In this document: one piece after another, positions 1 to 7,386 of the stretch
Layout: each line of letters starts with the position of its first letter
Position numbering within the stretch: the stretch's first letter is position 1
Origin: JAZNGX01 sp045576675
GTDB lineage: Bacteria; Bacillota; Clostridia; Monoglobales; Firm-18
Direction of reading: 5' to 3'
DNA length: 23,018 nt
Assembly (NCBI GenBank): GCA_045576675.1
Contig: JAZNGX010000001.1
Location: forward strand, 1 to 23,018
The notes under the pieces: generated by a model
What the model was told of the DNA's origin: nothing
Database searches by the model: none
What the model saw: only the letters and a program-made list of their open reading frames with translations
Translations under genes and position numbers: made by a program

Positions 1-1
1 G

Positions 2-79
2 AAATGGACAGGTAAACGTCGTGAATGGGGACAAATTCACTCGCAACTTGAGATTTTCTTTGCTGACAGGTTAAGTTAA
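2..79 (+). CDS. IS256/Mutator-family transposase, C-terminal fragment (gene runs in from the left)
   Basis: An open frame enters the window and stops with TAA at 77-79, giving 25 residues that include KWTGKRREWGQ and end in FFADRLS. The spacing of KW, R-W, QL-I-F and DRL is that of the extreme C-terminus of IS256/Mutator transposases, DDE enzymes with a helical C-terminal tail that move the element by cut-and-paste or a circle intermediate. The catalytic residues would lie upstream and cannot be seen. The family call rests on a short tail recognised from memory, so it is good but not certain. Confidence 0.6.
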   Translation, partial: KWTGKRREWGQIHSQLEIFFADRLS

Positions 80-81
80 TA

Positions 82-160
82 GCATAAAACCCCCGGCAAA
101 TCAAGGGTAAAATTAAAGCCCTCAAAAGAGGGCGCCCTTGACATGCCTGTGCTTTTATGC
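82..160. repeat. Nested imperfect palindrome after the transposase gene
   Basis: Four complementary blocks nest inside one another: 82-89 with 153-160, 95-98 with 144-147, 101-107 with 135-141, and 118-123 with 128-133 around an AAAA loop. The structure starts three bases after the transposase stop codon. No clear U run follows on either strand, so it is not a standard terminator. It is probably a structural part of the IS end or a mRNA-stabilising hairpin. I do not match it to a named RNA family. Confidence 0.55.
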
Positions 161-174
161 CATATATGAACTAA

Positions 175-206
175 GGGATGAAATCCCGAAATATGGATTT
201 CATCCC
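175..206. repeat. Perfect 12-bp palindrome
   Basis: GGGATGAAATCC (175-186) pairs perfectly with 195-206 around an 8-base loop. On the plus strand it is followed by TCAAAAAA, so there is no U tract downstream on that strand. On the minus strand the T run precedes the stem. It therefore does not fit a simple intrinsic terminator for either neighbour. It lies inside the likely IS end. Confidence 0.5.
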
Positions 207-273
207 TCAAAAAACACTTAGATTATATTATCATTTTGGAGTTTACACAAAATTAGGGAAATACCCTGTTGTG

Positions 274-1488
274 CTATTTAATAATATATATGCCTGCTTC
301 TGAAACTTCTCCGTCAATTTCACGTGCAACTATATAAATTGCAGATACTTCTGTGTTATTTACGTAAGCCTTACCGTTTTCAAAAAATAAAACATCTAGT
401 GCTTCTTCATACAATCTGTTTTTGCTTTTTAGCATTGTATTGTAAAAATAAACCTCCGTGTTTCCGCTGATGCTTAATTCATTATCGTAGCTTTGTGATG
501 AATAGGCATTGTTTTTCAATGAAATATACTTGTTTTTTTCAATGTTTTCGATTTGACCAAAATAGTATTTTGTTTTTTTGCCACTTGTGTTTGTTTTGTT
601 CATATATTCCTTGCCGAATGTGACAGCGTTGTTTTCGTATGTGGCTAAAATATAACAGCTTTTAACCAACCCTTTATGATTAATTACAGGGATTATCATA
701 TCGCCTGGTTTTACGTTATTTTCGTAGCTTTCTGTTGAAATCATAGAAACTTCTTTTCCGCCTTTTAAACCGTTTATCTGGGTTACGGTAACGCCATTTT
801 CATTTTCAACAGAACCGACTGAGATTACAGGTATGAAATTGCTTACAAGCTTAATCTGTTCATCTGTTGAAGTGTCACTTTCGTTTTGTTCGGGTGCCTT
901 ATCTGCGTTTGTTTTACGTTCTGCATTATTTAAAATGGTTACAAATTCGGCTCTTGTAATAGTGGATGATGGTTTTAATGTATTGTCTTCATAGCCTTGT
1001 ATTATTCCTGATTCCTTTGCAAAAGAAAAAGTGTTTTTGGCATAATCTGATACAAGGTAACCATCCTTGTAAAACGATAAAACATTTGGATTTTCTGGTG
1101 TTACATCACCATATTTGGCTTTAATTATTGAATAAACTGCATCCTGACGAGAGATTTCTATATCGGGATGAAATAGATTGTCTGTTACAGGCGGGATAAT
1201 GTCTGTTGAATAAGCTATGTAATCATAAAACCAGTCATTTGGTGTTACATCTGAAAATTCGGTTTTGTCGCATTTTACGTTGTAAAGAACCGAGATTGTT
1301 TTAATTGCTTCAGCGCGTGTAATAAATGCATCAGGTTTAAATGAGTGGTCGGGATATCCATTCATTATTTTTTGTTCGCTTGCCCATTGTATTGCATCGT
1401 ATGCCCAATGAGAATCGGTGTCGGTAAACTGTGCAAATACTGTTGTTGTAATAAAAACACAGATAATTAATGCGATAAGCTTTTTCAT
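274..1488 (-). CDS. Exported protein with three S-layer homology (SLH) domains
   Basis: The 404-residue protein begins with a signal peptide (MKKLIALIICVF, cleavage near residue 19). Three SLH repeats follow at about 20-66, 77-122 and 143-189, the first and third carrying the TRAE motif. SLH triplets bind pyruvylated secondary cell-wall polymers and hold proteins on the Gram-positive surface. The second repeat is degenerate (SRQDA instead of TRAE). The rest (about 215-404) looks beta-rich and I do not recognise it. I chose the ATG at 1488 because AAGGAG sits eight bases upstream; an in-frame GTG at 1497 overlaps that ribosome site. The site also overlaps the stop codon of the HD-domain gene upstream, so the two are probably translationally coupled. 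The function of the C-terminal part is unknown. Confidence 0.85.
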   Translation of the reverse strand: MKKLIALIICVFITTTVFAQFTDTDSHWAYDAIQWASEQKIMNGYPDHSFKPDAFITRAEAIKTISVLYNVKCDKTEFSDVTPNDWFYDYIAYSTDIIPPVTDNLFHPDIEISRQDAVYSIIKAKYGDVTPENPNVLSFYKDGYLVSDYAKNTFSFAKESGIIQGYEDNTLKPSSTITRAEFVTILNNAERKTNADKAPEQNESDTSTDEQIKLVSNFIPVISVGSVENENGVTVTQINGLKGGKEVSMISTESYENNVKPGDMIIPVINHKGLVKSCYILATYENNAVTFGKEYMNKTNTSGKKTKYYFGQIENIEKNKYISLKNNAYSSQSYDNELSISGNTEVYFYNTMLKSKNRLYEEALDVLFFENGKAYVNNTEVSAIYIVAREIDGEVSEAGIYIIK

Positions 1489-1500
1489 AAACTTCACTCC

Positions 1501-2160
1501 TTATAATAATTGTTGGCCGTTAATGTTAAGACGAAATTTAAGGTTTAAACGTTCCGCAGCTTTTCTGCATAAAATCATTCTTTCTAAAAAAATCTCAAAA
1601 TAATCCATAACGGCACATATTTCGGTGTTGATATCCAAATCCAGTTTGATTTCGGTGTGTTCGTTGTTTATAATCAGGTCGGATTTTCTGACGGCAAAAT
1701 TAACTCTGTCGTGTATATCAAATGTTGTAATGTCGTTGTTGCGGACTCTTGTGTGCCTTACATCTGATTTATCACCAAGTATCAATGCTGCAGCAACGGG
1801 ATTTACTGCCTGAGCTGTGCCTTCGTCGTGATTACCGATTGCAGTAATGATTGTAGCAATTTCATCTGCATCCATTTCCAATTTGTCCAAAATACGAAAC
1901 GCCATAACTGCACCTGTTTGTGCGTGCTCGATTCTGTTGACTACGTTGCCAATGTCGTGCAGATAAGCCGCAATTTGTGCAAGCTCTGCAGTCCTTTGCG
2001 GATAATCAAGTGTTAATAGTATGTTCTTTGCAACCTCTGCAACACGGCATACGTGTGCAAAGCTGTGTTCTGTAAAGCCTAGTGCAATAAGCGATTCGTC
2101 TGCTCTTTTAATATATGTGTTTATTGCTTCGTTTTCTTTGATTTGTTTGAATGTAATCAA
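1501..2160 (-). CDS. HD-domain metal-dependent phosphohydrolase
   Basis: This 219-residue soluble protein carries the HD superfamily metal site: H36, H68-D69, H79, H111 and D130 in the expected order. HD proteins use one or two metal ions to hydrolyse phosphoester bonds, often in nucleotides or cyclic dinucleotides, but the substrate cannot be told from sequence. The segment around 110-135 (NHDE, then ILGDKSDV) resembles small HDIG-type phosphohydrolases. The start is TTG at 2160, supported by AAAGGAG at 2169-2175 with eight bases of spacing; no ATG in frame fits as well. It is the first gene of a two-gene minus-strand unit with the SLH protein, but nothing shows a functional link. Confidence 0.8.
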   Translation of the reverse strand: MITFKQIKENEAINTYIKRADESLIALGFTEHSFAHVCRVAEVAKNILLTLDYPQRTAELAQIAAYLHDIGNVVNRIEHAQTGAVMAFRILDKLEMDADEIATIITAIGNHDEGTAQAVNPVAAALILGDKSDVRHTRVRNNDITTFDIHDRVNFAVRKSDLIINNEHTEIKLDLDINTEICAVMDYFEIFLERMILCRKAAERLNLKFRLNINGQQLL

Positions 2161-2292
2161 TATATCGTCTCCTTTATACTATTAATAATATCAAATACTT
2201 TCGATAATATCAATAAAAATTTTGTAAATTTATAAAGATGTCGGTTTATGTCGCTTTTTTTGTTTTATAATGGCGAAAAAGGAGGTGATAAA

Positions 2293-2934
2293 ATGAATAT
2301 TCAGAAAATACCAAATCAAATTTTAAAAGGAAAGCTTGTTCCGCTTACGCTTTCAAAGGTGGATTCAATTGTGTTACACCATATGGCACACTGTACTGCT
2401 GATGTTAAAACCGTTGAGCGTTGGCATATCAATAATGGATGGATTGCTATTGGTTATAATTATTTTGTTTCGTTTGACGGAACAGTATATGAGGGGCGTG
2501 GTATGAACATAGGTGCAGGTGTAGCTAAGCATAACAGCCATATTATTAGTATTGGCTTTCAGGGCGATTATGAGAAAATAAAGATTATGCCTGAGGCTCA
2601 GTTTAATTCATCTGCTGAGCTGATTAAGCACTTGTTGAACAAAATACCAACTGCAAAACTGTTAAGACATAGTGATTTTGGTGGAACCGTATGCCCCGGG
2701 AAATACTTTCCGTTTGGTGAAATTAAAAGTAAAGTATTACAAACAGAGGAGGAAGAAATGATTTATAATTATATTGATGAAAATATGCCGGAATGGGCAA
2801 GAGATACAGTGAAAAAACTTGTTAATAAAGGTTATTTGAAGGGTAATGAGAATGGTGAATTGGGACTGAATGACACAATGCTTAAATTACTGGTCATAAA
2901 TGACCGTGCTGGTTTGTACAAAGAAAAAAATTAG
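2293..2934 (+). CDS. N-acetylmuramoyl-L-alanine amidase, phage-endolysin-like (Amidase_2)
   Basis: The 213-residue protein is a type 2 amidase that cleaves the bond between N-acetylmuramic acid and L-alanine in peptidoglycan. The zinc ligands are visible as H29 (VLHHM), H126 (LLRHSDF) and C134 (GTVCPG), with Y55 in GYNY near the active site. A C-terminal segment of about 50 residues (PEWARDTVKKL to NDRAGLY) is an SLH-like module that I associate with endolysins of Clostridia phages. There is no signal peptide and no holin beside it, so it looks like a domesticated phage lysin or a prophage remnant. The start is the ATG at 2293, preceded by an almost complete anti-16S match (AGGAGGTGAT). An upstream in-frame ATG at 2248 lies before that ribosome site and is unlikely to be used. 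Confidence 0.85.
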   Translation: MNIQKIPNQILKGKLVPLTLSKVDSIVLHHMAHCTADVKTVERWHINNGWIAIGYNYFVSFDGTVYEGRGMNIGAGVAKHNSHIISIGFQGDYEKIKIMPEAQFNSSAELIKHLLNKIPTAKLLRHSDFGGTVCPGKYFPFGEIKSKVLQTEEEEMIYNYIDENMPEWARDTVKKLVNKGYLKGNENGELGLNDTMLKLLVINDRAGLYKEKN

Positions 2935-2937
2935 CAA

Positions 2938-2966
2938 TTGACTAAAACTATGATTTGTGATATATT
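2938..2966 (+). promoter_or_regulatory. Sigma-A-type promoter for the YitT gene
   Basis: TTGACT at 2938-2943 and TATATT at 2961-2966 are separated by 17 bp, 30 bases ahead of the YitT start codon. It begins just after the amidase stop codon, so the YitT gene probably has its own promoter. Confidence 0.65.
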
Positions 2967-2995
2967 TTAGTAAATTAATTTCTCGGGTGATATAA

Positions 2996-3829
2996 ATGAA
3001 TTTTAAAAAGTATATTACAATAGTTTTGGGAACGATGCTAACAGGCTTTGCTATAAGCGGGTTTTATACGCCTAATAAGATAGTAAGTGGCGGTGTATCT
3101 GGTATTGCAACTATATTGTATCATACGCTGGATATTCCAACAGGTATTTCGTTTGCAGTTATAAACATAGCTCTTCTTATATTGTCATTTAAGCTTCTTG
3201 GATGGAAGTTTGTAAGGGATACAGTTACCGGCTCGCTGTTGTTATCTCTTTTTGTACATCTGTTTTCTTACATACCGCCTGTTACTGAAAATATATTGCT
3301 TGCTTCGGTGTTTGGCGCAGTATGTTATGGTATGGGGATAGGTCTGACACTTGTTGAAGGTGCATCTACGGGAGGAACAGATATTATCAGCAGACTGTTT
3401 CAGGTTGTGTTTCCACACATCAAAATTGGGTCATTGTTACTTGTGATAGATTCTGTTGTTATTGCAGTTTCGCTTGTTGTATTTAAAAACATTGATTTAA
3501 TGTTGTATGGTATAGCTGCACTTTTTGTTGCAACATTTTCGATTAACATACTTATTGCTAAATTGAATATTTCAAAGCTTGCTTTTGTTGTAACGGATAA
3601 CGGTGAAGAAATTGCACACTCATTGGTGTCACAGTCGCCTCGAGGGGTTACACTTATAGATGCAACAGGTGCATATACTATGGAGGGCAGAAATGTTCTT
3701 ATGTGTGCTTTGAAAGAAAATGAAATACCTTTGTTTCAAAAAAGAGTTCTTGCTATTGATTCAGATGCGTTTATTATTTTTTCTGAATCTCAGCAGATTG
3801 TTGGTAATGGTTTCAGAGTTTATAAATAA
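2996..3829 (+). CDS. YitT family membrane protein (DUF161 + DUF2179)
   Basis: The 277-residue protein has an N-terminal membrane part with five or six hydrophobic segments (about residues 5-190) and a soluble C-terminal DUF2179 domain (about 195-277). Family markers are GFYTPNKIVSGGVSGIAT near the N-terminus, EGASTGGTDII in the middle, and SPRGVTLIDATGAYT in the C-terminal domain. YitT proteins are common in Firmicutes, often in several copies. Their transport role is not established, and the C-terminal fold is related to small-ligand-binding domains. The ribosome site before ATG 2996 is weak (GGGTGA). The gene is monocistronic, between its own promoter and a strong terminator. Confidence 0.88.
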   Translation: MNFKKYITIVLGTMLTGFAISGFYTPNKIVSGGVSGIATILYHTLDIPTGISFAVINIALLILSFKLLGWKFVRDTVTGSLLLSLFVHLFSYIPPVTENILLASVFGAVCYGMGIGLTLVEGASTGGTDIISRLFQVVFPHIKIGSLLLVIDSVVIAVSLVVFKNIDLMLYGIAALFVATFSINILIAKLNISKLAFVVTDNGEEIAHSLVSQSPRGVTLIDATGAYTMEGRNVLMCALKENEIPLFQKRVLAIDSDAFIIFSESQQIVGNGFRVYK

Positions 3830-3876
3830 TAAAAACTGTTCTGTAATGCAAATAACGCATACAGAACAGTTTTTAT
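3829..3876 (+). terminator. Intrinsic terminator after the YitT gene
   Basis: A stem of about 18 bp (left arm 3831-3849, right arm 3857-3874, one bulged A) overlaps the YitT stop codon and ends in TTTTT at 3870-3874. The left arm is A-rich, so it could act on both strands. Confidence 0.85.
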
Positions 3877-3950
3877 TTGTGTTTTTGGTCATAAAATTGG
3901 AAATAATAATTAAATGCTTTAATTATTACTGTTTAATTAATCGTTTTCAA

Positions 3951-3979
3951 TTGACAAAGTGTGCGTTTTGTGCTAAAAT
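3951..3979 (+). promoter_or_regulatory. Sigma-A-type promoter for the pseudouridine synthase gene
   Basis: A consensus TTGACA at 3951-3956 is followed after 17 bp by TAAAAT at 3974-3979. A TATAAT lies about ten bases further on. The start codon of the next gene is 49 bases downstream of the -10. Confidence 0.75.
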
Positions 3980-4027
3980 TATGATATAATGAAGAAATTT
4001 TGGATTTTTTAGTATCTTGGAGGAAAT

Positions 4028-4738
4028 ATGAGTACAAGATTACAGAAATTTATGGCTGACTGTGGTGTTGCAAGCAGGAGAAAATGCGAAGCCTTAATCA
4101 CTTCAGGGAACGTTAGTGTTAACGATATAACAGTTACCGAGCTTGGTACAAAGGTTGAGGATGACGATGTTGTTAAGGTTAACGGCAGAGTTATTAAGCT
4201 TGTCAGCAAAAAAATATATATTATGATGAATAAGCCCGTAGGATATCTTACATCTGTTGGTGATGACAGAGGAAGAAATACTGTTATGGATCTTATCGAG
4301 GGCGAAATTAGCACCAGAGTTTTCCCCGTGGGCAGACTTGATTTTGATACCGAAGGATTGCTTATTATGACAAATGATGGTGAGCTTGCCAATAATCTTA
4401 TGCATCCTAAAAAGAATGTTGAAAAAACATATAAGGTTGTTATAGATAAAGTTCCGTCACCGATTGATATAGAAAAGCTTAAAAGAGGAGTTGTGATTGA
4501 CGGACGCAAAACACATCCTGCAAAAGTTGATTGGTTAAAGGATAATACGTTGTTGATTACTATTCACGAGGGGCGAAACAGACAGGTTCGCAAGATGTGT
4601 GAAAGCCTTGGTTTTACAGTTAATTACCTACAACGTATTTCAATTGGGAATCTAAAGCTTGGCAATGTTCCGCTTGGAAGATGGCGCCATTTAAGTATAA
4701 ATGAAGTGAATTATTTAAAAAATATTACAAAGGGTTGA
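4028..4738 (+). CDS. rluB: rRNA pseudouridine synthase, RsuA/RluB family
   Basis: The 236-residue enzyme isomerises a specific uridine of rRNA to pseudouridine. An N-terminal S4 RNA-binding domain (residues 1-60, starting RLQKFMADCGVASRRKCE) is followed by the catalytic domain with GRLDFDTEGLL; D105 is the catalytic aspartate. The family signatures MNKPVGYLTS and EGRNRQVRKM are also present. In Bacillus-type organisms this subfamily modifies 23S rRNA (RluB), but RsuA (16S) cannot be excluded by sequence alone. GGAGG lies four bases before ATG 4028, slightly close. It is the first gene of a unit with the small protein that follows after four bases. Confidence 0.88.
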   Translation: MSTRLQKFMADCGVASRRKCEALITSGNVSVNDITVTELGTKVEDDDVVKVNGRVIKLVSKKIYIMMNKPVGYLTSVGDDRGRNTVMDLIEGEISTRVFPVGRLDFDTEGLLIMTNDGELANNLMHPKKNVEKTYKVVIDKVPSPIDIEKLKRGVVIDGRKTHPAKVDWLKDNTLLITIHEGRNRQVRKMCESLGFTVNYLQRISIGNLKLGNVPLGRWRHLSINEVNYLKNITKG

Positions 4739-4742
4739 TTTT

Positions 4743-5042
4743 GTGATAGAAATACACAGAGTTCCAACATTCTCAAATGATATAATTATGAGGATGACAG
4801 AAGGAGAAGAAATAATATGCGAAGCAAAAGCTGTCGCAAAAGATGATGGTAGTGCTGAAATTATCGATGTGGTTAGCTATGATATGGGTAAGGCACTGCT
4901 TAATGCTATTGATTTAATGGGAATAAAGAATGTGTTTTGCTGTGATAAGGAACAGGATAAAATATTGAGGGCACTTCGTTTCAAGCTTGAAAACGATATA
5001 TATACCCTTGATTTAAACGGTTACTTTGACGGCGGTTGTTAA
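4743..5042 (+). CDS. Small conserved-looking protein of unknown function
   Basis: A 99-residue soluble protein that I do not recognise. It starts with GTG at 4743, preceded by AAAGGG with eight bases of spacing, and lies four bases after rluB, so it is very likely translated from the same mRNA. The sequence alternates short beta-like and helical stretches, includes GKALLNAIDLMGIKNVFCC in the middle, and ends LNGYFDGGC. The mix of acidic beta strands and one helix with a late LRFK is faintly reminiscent of a GNAT-like fold, but the evidence is too weak for a call. No signal peptide or membrane segment is seen. Codon use matches the neighbours. Confidence 0.75.
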   Translation: MIEIHRVPTFSNDIIMRMTEGEEIICEAKAVAKDDGSAEIIDVVSYDMGKALLNAIDLMGIKNVFCCDKEQDKILRALRFKLENDIYTLDLNGYFDGGC

Positions 5043-5090
5043 TTCTTTAATCTATTAATATATCATTTATTAAATATAGGAGGTAGAACA

Positions 5091-6578
5091 GTGAATAATC
5101 AAGAAAAACTACTTCAATTGCAAAGCCTTAAAAATGCTGTTGAAGGAACATCATCAAAAAGCACTAATGAAAAAATGAGTGCAAGACAGAAATTACTTTC
5201 TTTGTTTGATGACGGTTCTTTTATGGAGCTTTTTGGCTTTGATGCTGACGAAAGTATAGGACAGGGTGTTGTAACAGGCTATGGTTCTGTTGACGGCAGA
5301 CTTGTGTATGCTTACGTTCACAACAGTGCGGTGTTGGACGGCGCAATCGGAGTAAGAGAAACCCGCAAAATTTTAAACCTTTTGGAGCTTGCTGAAAAAA
5401 CAGGTGCTCCTGTTGTAAGTATCGTTGATTCAAATGGTGTTAAAATTGAAGAAGGTATTGACGTACTTGATGCTTTGGGTAAGCTTTTTGCTAAAACAGC
5501 ATCACTTTCAGGGGTTTTGCCGCAGATAGCTGTAGTAAGTGGGCCTTGTGCAGGCGGTTCAGTATTTGTACCGTCAGCTGCAGACTTTGTTTGTATGGTT
5601 GATAAGCTTTCGGCTATGTATTTGACAGGTCCTGCTGTAACACAGGGTGTAAGTGGAGTTATTACTGATTCTGAAACTCTTGGCGGTGCTGAAGCTAATG
5701 GCAAAAATGGTAACGCTGATTTTGTTTTTGCAACAGAAGACGAATGCTATGCAGGTGTGAGAGCGTTAATCGGTTACCTTCCGTCAAACAATCTTGAATT
5801 TGCAGTGAATATTTCTGAGGATGATATAAACAGAGTATCATCAGAATTGAATGCTGCTGTTGCAGATAATGGTGCAGCATATGATATGAAGGCAATTATT
5901 GCTCATACTGCTGATAATTGTGTTGTAACAGAAGTGAAAGCAAACTATGCAAAGAATATGATTACTGCTTTTATCAAACTAAATGGTGCAACAGTTGGTG
6001 TTGTTGCAAATCAGCCTATGGTTGATAACGGCGTAATTGATATTGAAGGTGCAAAAAAAGCTGCTTCATTTATATCAAAGTGTGACAGCTACAATATTCC
6101 TGTTGTAACTTTTGTTGATACAGATGGTTTTGCAATCGGTGCTGAATACGAAAATGCAGGCATCAGCAAGGCGGCAACAAAGCTTCTTGGTGCATATGCA
6201 TCAGCTACAGTGCCAAAGGTAACAGTTGTTGTACGCAAAGCATATGGTAGTGCATATCTTGCAATGGGTTCAAAATCAACAGGTGCTGATGTGGTATTAG
6301 CATACCCGACAGCTGAAATTGCAGTTATGCCAGCTGAGGGTGCTGCAAACTTGTTGTACAATGATGAAATTGCAGCCGCAAAAGACCCAAGAAAAGCTCG
6401 TGCAGACAAAATTAAAGAATTTAAGGATGTTGTTGCTGCGCCATACTACGCTGCTGCAAAGGGTATTATCGATGATGTTATCGAACCATCAGGCACAAGA
6501 CCAAGACTTATCAGTGCACTTGATATGCTTGCAAGCAAACGCGTTGTAACAGTTTCAAAAAAGCATGGTAATATATAA
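5091..6578 (+). CDS. Acyl-CoA carboxyltransferase, MmdA/12S-like subunit
   Basis: The 495-residue protein belongs to the crotonase-fold carboxyltransferases that exchange a carboxyl group between an acyl-CoA (methylmalonyl-CoA in MmdA) and biotin. Both family halves are visible: GPCAGGSVFVPSAADF in the N-terminal half, and KAYGSAYLAMGSK with AYPTAEIAVMPAEGA in the C-terminal half. Two signature sites differ from classical MmdA. The usual DSGGAR reads D113-S114-N115-G116-V117-K118, and the usual DVPGF reads D343-T344-D345-G346-F347. Substrate choice may therefore differ. The GTG start at 5091 has AGGAGG six bases upstream. It opens the five-gene decarboxylase operon and lies 48 bp after the small unknown gene with no terminator between, so it may also receive read-through. 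I leave the symbol blank because the substrate is uncertain. Confidence 0.85.
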   Translation: MNNQEKLLQLQSLKNAVEGTSSKSTNEKMSARQKLLSLFDDGSFMELFGFDADESIGQGVVTGYGSVDGRLVYAYVHNSAVLDGAIGVRETRKILNLLELAEKTGAPVVSIVDSNGVKIEEGIDVLDALGKLFAKTASLSGVLPQIAVVSGPCAGGSVFVPSAADFVCMVDKLSAMYLTGPAVTQGVSGVITDSETLGGAEANGKNGNADFVFATEDECYAGVRALIGYLPSNNLEFAVNISEDDINRVSSELNAAVADNGAAYDMKAIIAHTADNCVVTEVKANYAKNMITAFIKLNGATVGVVANQPMVDNGVIDIEGAKKAASFISKCDSYNIPVVTFVDTDGFAIGAEYENAGISKAATKLLGAYASATVPKVTVVVRKAYGSAYLAMGSKSTGADVVLAYPTAEIAVMPAEGAANLLYNDEIAAAKDPRKARADKIKEFKDVVAAPYYAAAKGIIDDVIEPSGTRPRLISALDMLASKRVVTVSKKHGNI

Positions 6579-6596
6579 TTTTAAGGATGTGATATT

Positions 6597-6944
6597 ATGA
6601 GTCAGGCATTAGTTATTGCTTGTATCGGTTATATGATGTGCTTTGTCGTCCTGGGAATTATATGGGCAGTTCTGGCATTGATGAAAAATCTTATGGTGCC
6701 AAGTGAGAAAAAGCCTGTGGCTCCTGCTCCTGTAGCGAAAAAACCTGCACCTGTTGTCCAACCGGTTGCAGTAAACAACAGTGACGATGATGAACTGATT
6801 GCGGTTCTGGCTGCGGCTGTTGCTGCATCACTTAATACATCTGTTAACGGATTTAAAATCAAATCATTCAGACGTCTTCCAAATGGTGTTTCAAACTGGG
6901 GAATGGCTGCTGTAAACGATAATTTGGCAAACAAATTAAATTAA
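6597..6944 (+). CDS. OadG-like small membrane subunit of a sodium-pump decarboxylase
   Basis: The 115-residue protein has one N-terminal membrane helix (about residues 5-30), a Pro/Ala/Lys linker (about 38-58), and a C-terminal part ending in FKIKSFRRLPNGVSNWGMAA. This order is that of OadG/MmdE-type subunits, which anchor the cytoplasmic carboxyltransferase and biotin carrier to the membrane beta subunit and help assemble the complex. The C-terminal RR and W-G residues match the pattern I know from OadG proteins of gut Firmicutes. ATG 6597 has AAGGA nine bases upstream. The gene sits 18 bp after the MmdA-like gene and 13 bp before the biotin carrier. Confidence 0.82.
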   Translation: MSQALVIACIGYMMCFVVLGIIWAVLALMKNLMVPSEKKPVAPAPVAKKPAPVVQPVAVNNSDDDELIAVLAAAVAASLNTSVNGFKIKSFRRLPNGVSNWGMAAVNDNLANKLN

Positions 6945-6957
6945 GGAGGAATTTTAA

Positions 6958-7353
6958 ATGAGAAAGTTTATTATAAATGTTAACGGTAAATCATATGAGG
7001 TTGAAGTTGAAGAAGTAGGCGGCGTAGCATCAGCTCCCGTTGCAGCTCCTGTAGCTGCACCTGTTGCAGCACCTGTTGCAGCACCGGCTCCGGCAGCCGA
7101 AGCTCCAAAGGCTGCACCTGCAGCTACAGGTACAGCAGGCAGTGTATCAGTTGATGCACCTATGCCCGGTACTGTTTTAAAGGTTAATGTTAAAGTTGGC
7201 GATACAGTTACAGAAGGTCAGGCAGTTGCAGTTTTAGAGGCAATGAAGATGGAAAACGAAATCGCTGCTCCTGCAAGTGGTGTTGTTGCATCAGTTAACG
7301 TATCACAGGGTGCAACAGTTAATACAGGTGACGTATTAATCACTCTTAACTAA
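6958..7353 (+). CDS. Biotin carboxyl carrier subunit of the decarboxylase
   Basis: The 131-residue protein carries carboxyl groups on biotin between the carboxyltransferase and the membrane subunit. The C-terminal biotinyl domain (about 62-131) has the EAMKMEN motif; K97 is the residue that receives biotin. A short N-terminal segment (MRKFIINVNGKSYEVEVEE) is joined to it by a flexible Ala/Pro linker that includes four APVA units at 26-41. AAGGAGG stands just before ATG 6958. It is a separate protein here, as in methylmalonyl-CoA decarboxylase and transcarboxylase, not fused to the OadA-like subunit. Confidence 0.92.
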   Translation: MRKFIINVNGKSYEVEVEEVGGVASAPVAAPVAAPVAAPVAAPAPAAEAPKAAPAATGTAGSVSVDAPMPGTVLKVNVKVGDTVTEGQAVAVLEAMKMENEIAAPASGVVASVNVSQGATVNTGDVLITLN

Positions 7354-7386
7354 TTTTAATCAAATAATCTGAAAGGGTGAATTAAT

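Larger units (their letters stand above)
1..265 (+). mobile_element. Right end of an IS256/Mutator-family insertion sequence (partial)
   Basis: The window opens inside an insertion sequence. The frame ending at 79 reads as the C-terminus of a Mutator-type transposase. About 160 bp further on, at 240-255, is gagtttacacaaaatt, which resembles the terminal repeats I remember for IS256-family elements. The boundary near 265 is inferred from that resemblance. The left end and any target duplication lie outside the window. If the end is right, the element abuts the stop codon of the minus-strand SLH gene at 274. The stretch 80-265 holds two hairpin structures, listed separately, and no gene. Confidence 0.5.

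Noticed and set aside
175..206. The 12-bp palindrome as an intrinsic terminator for the SLH gene.
   Set aside because: On the minus strand the T run is before the stem, not after it.
4009..4509. A 166-codon minus-strand frame opposite rluB.
   Set aside because: The product is a low-complexity Ser/Thr/Leu/Ile-rich mirror of rluB codons, while rluB has clear motifs, a promoter and a ribosome site.
5043..5090. A dedicated promoter for the decarboxylase operon.
   Set aside because: The gap is AT-rich and holds several weak -10-like words, but no -35/-10 pair with good spacing stands out.
7021..7100. Tandem GCTGCACCTGTTGCA-like repeats as a mobile or phase-variable DNA repeat.
   Set aside because: They encode the Ala/Pro linker of the biotin carrier, which is normal for this family, and the units differ at synonymous sites.
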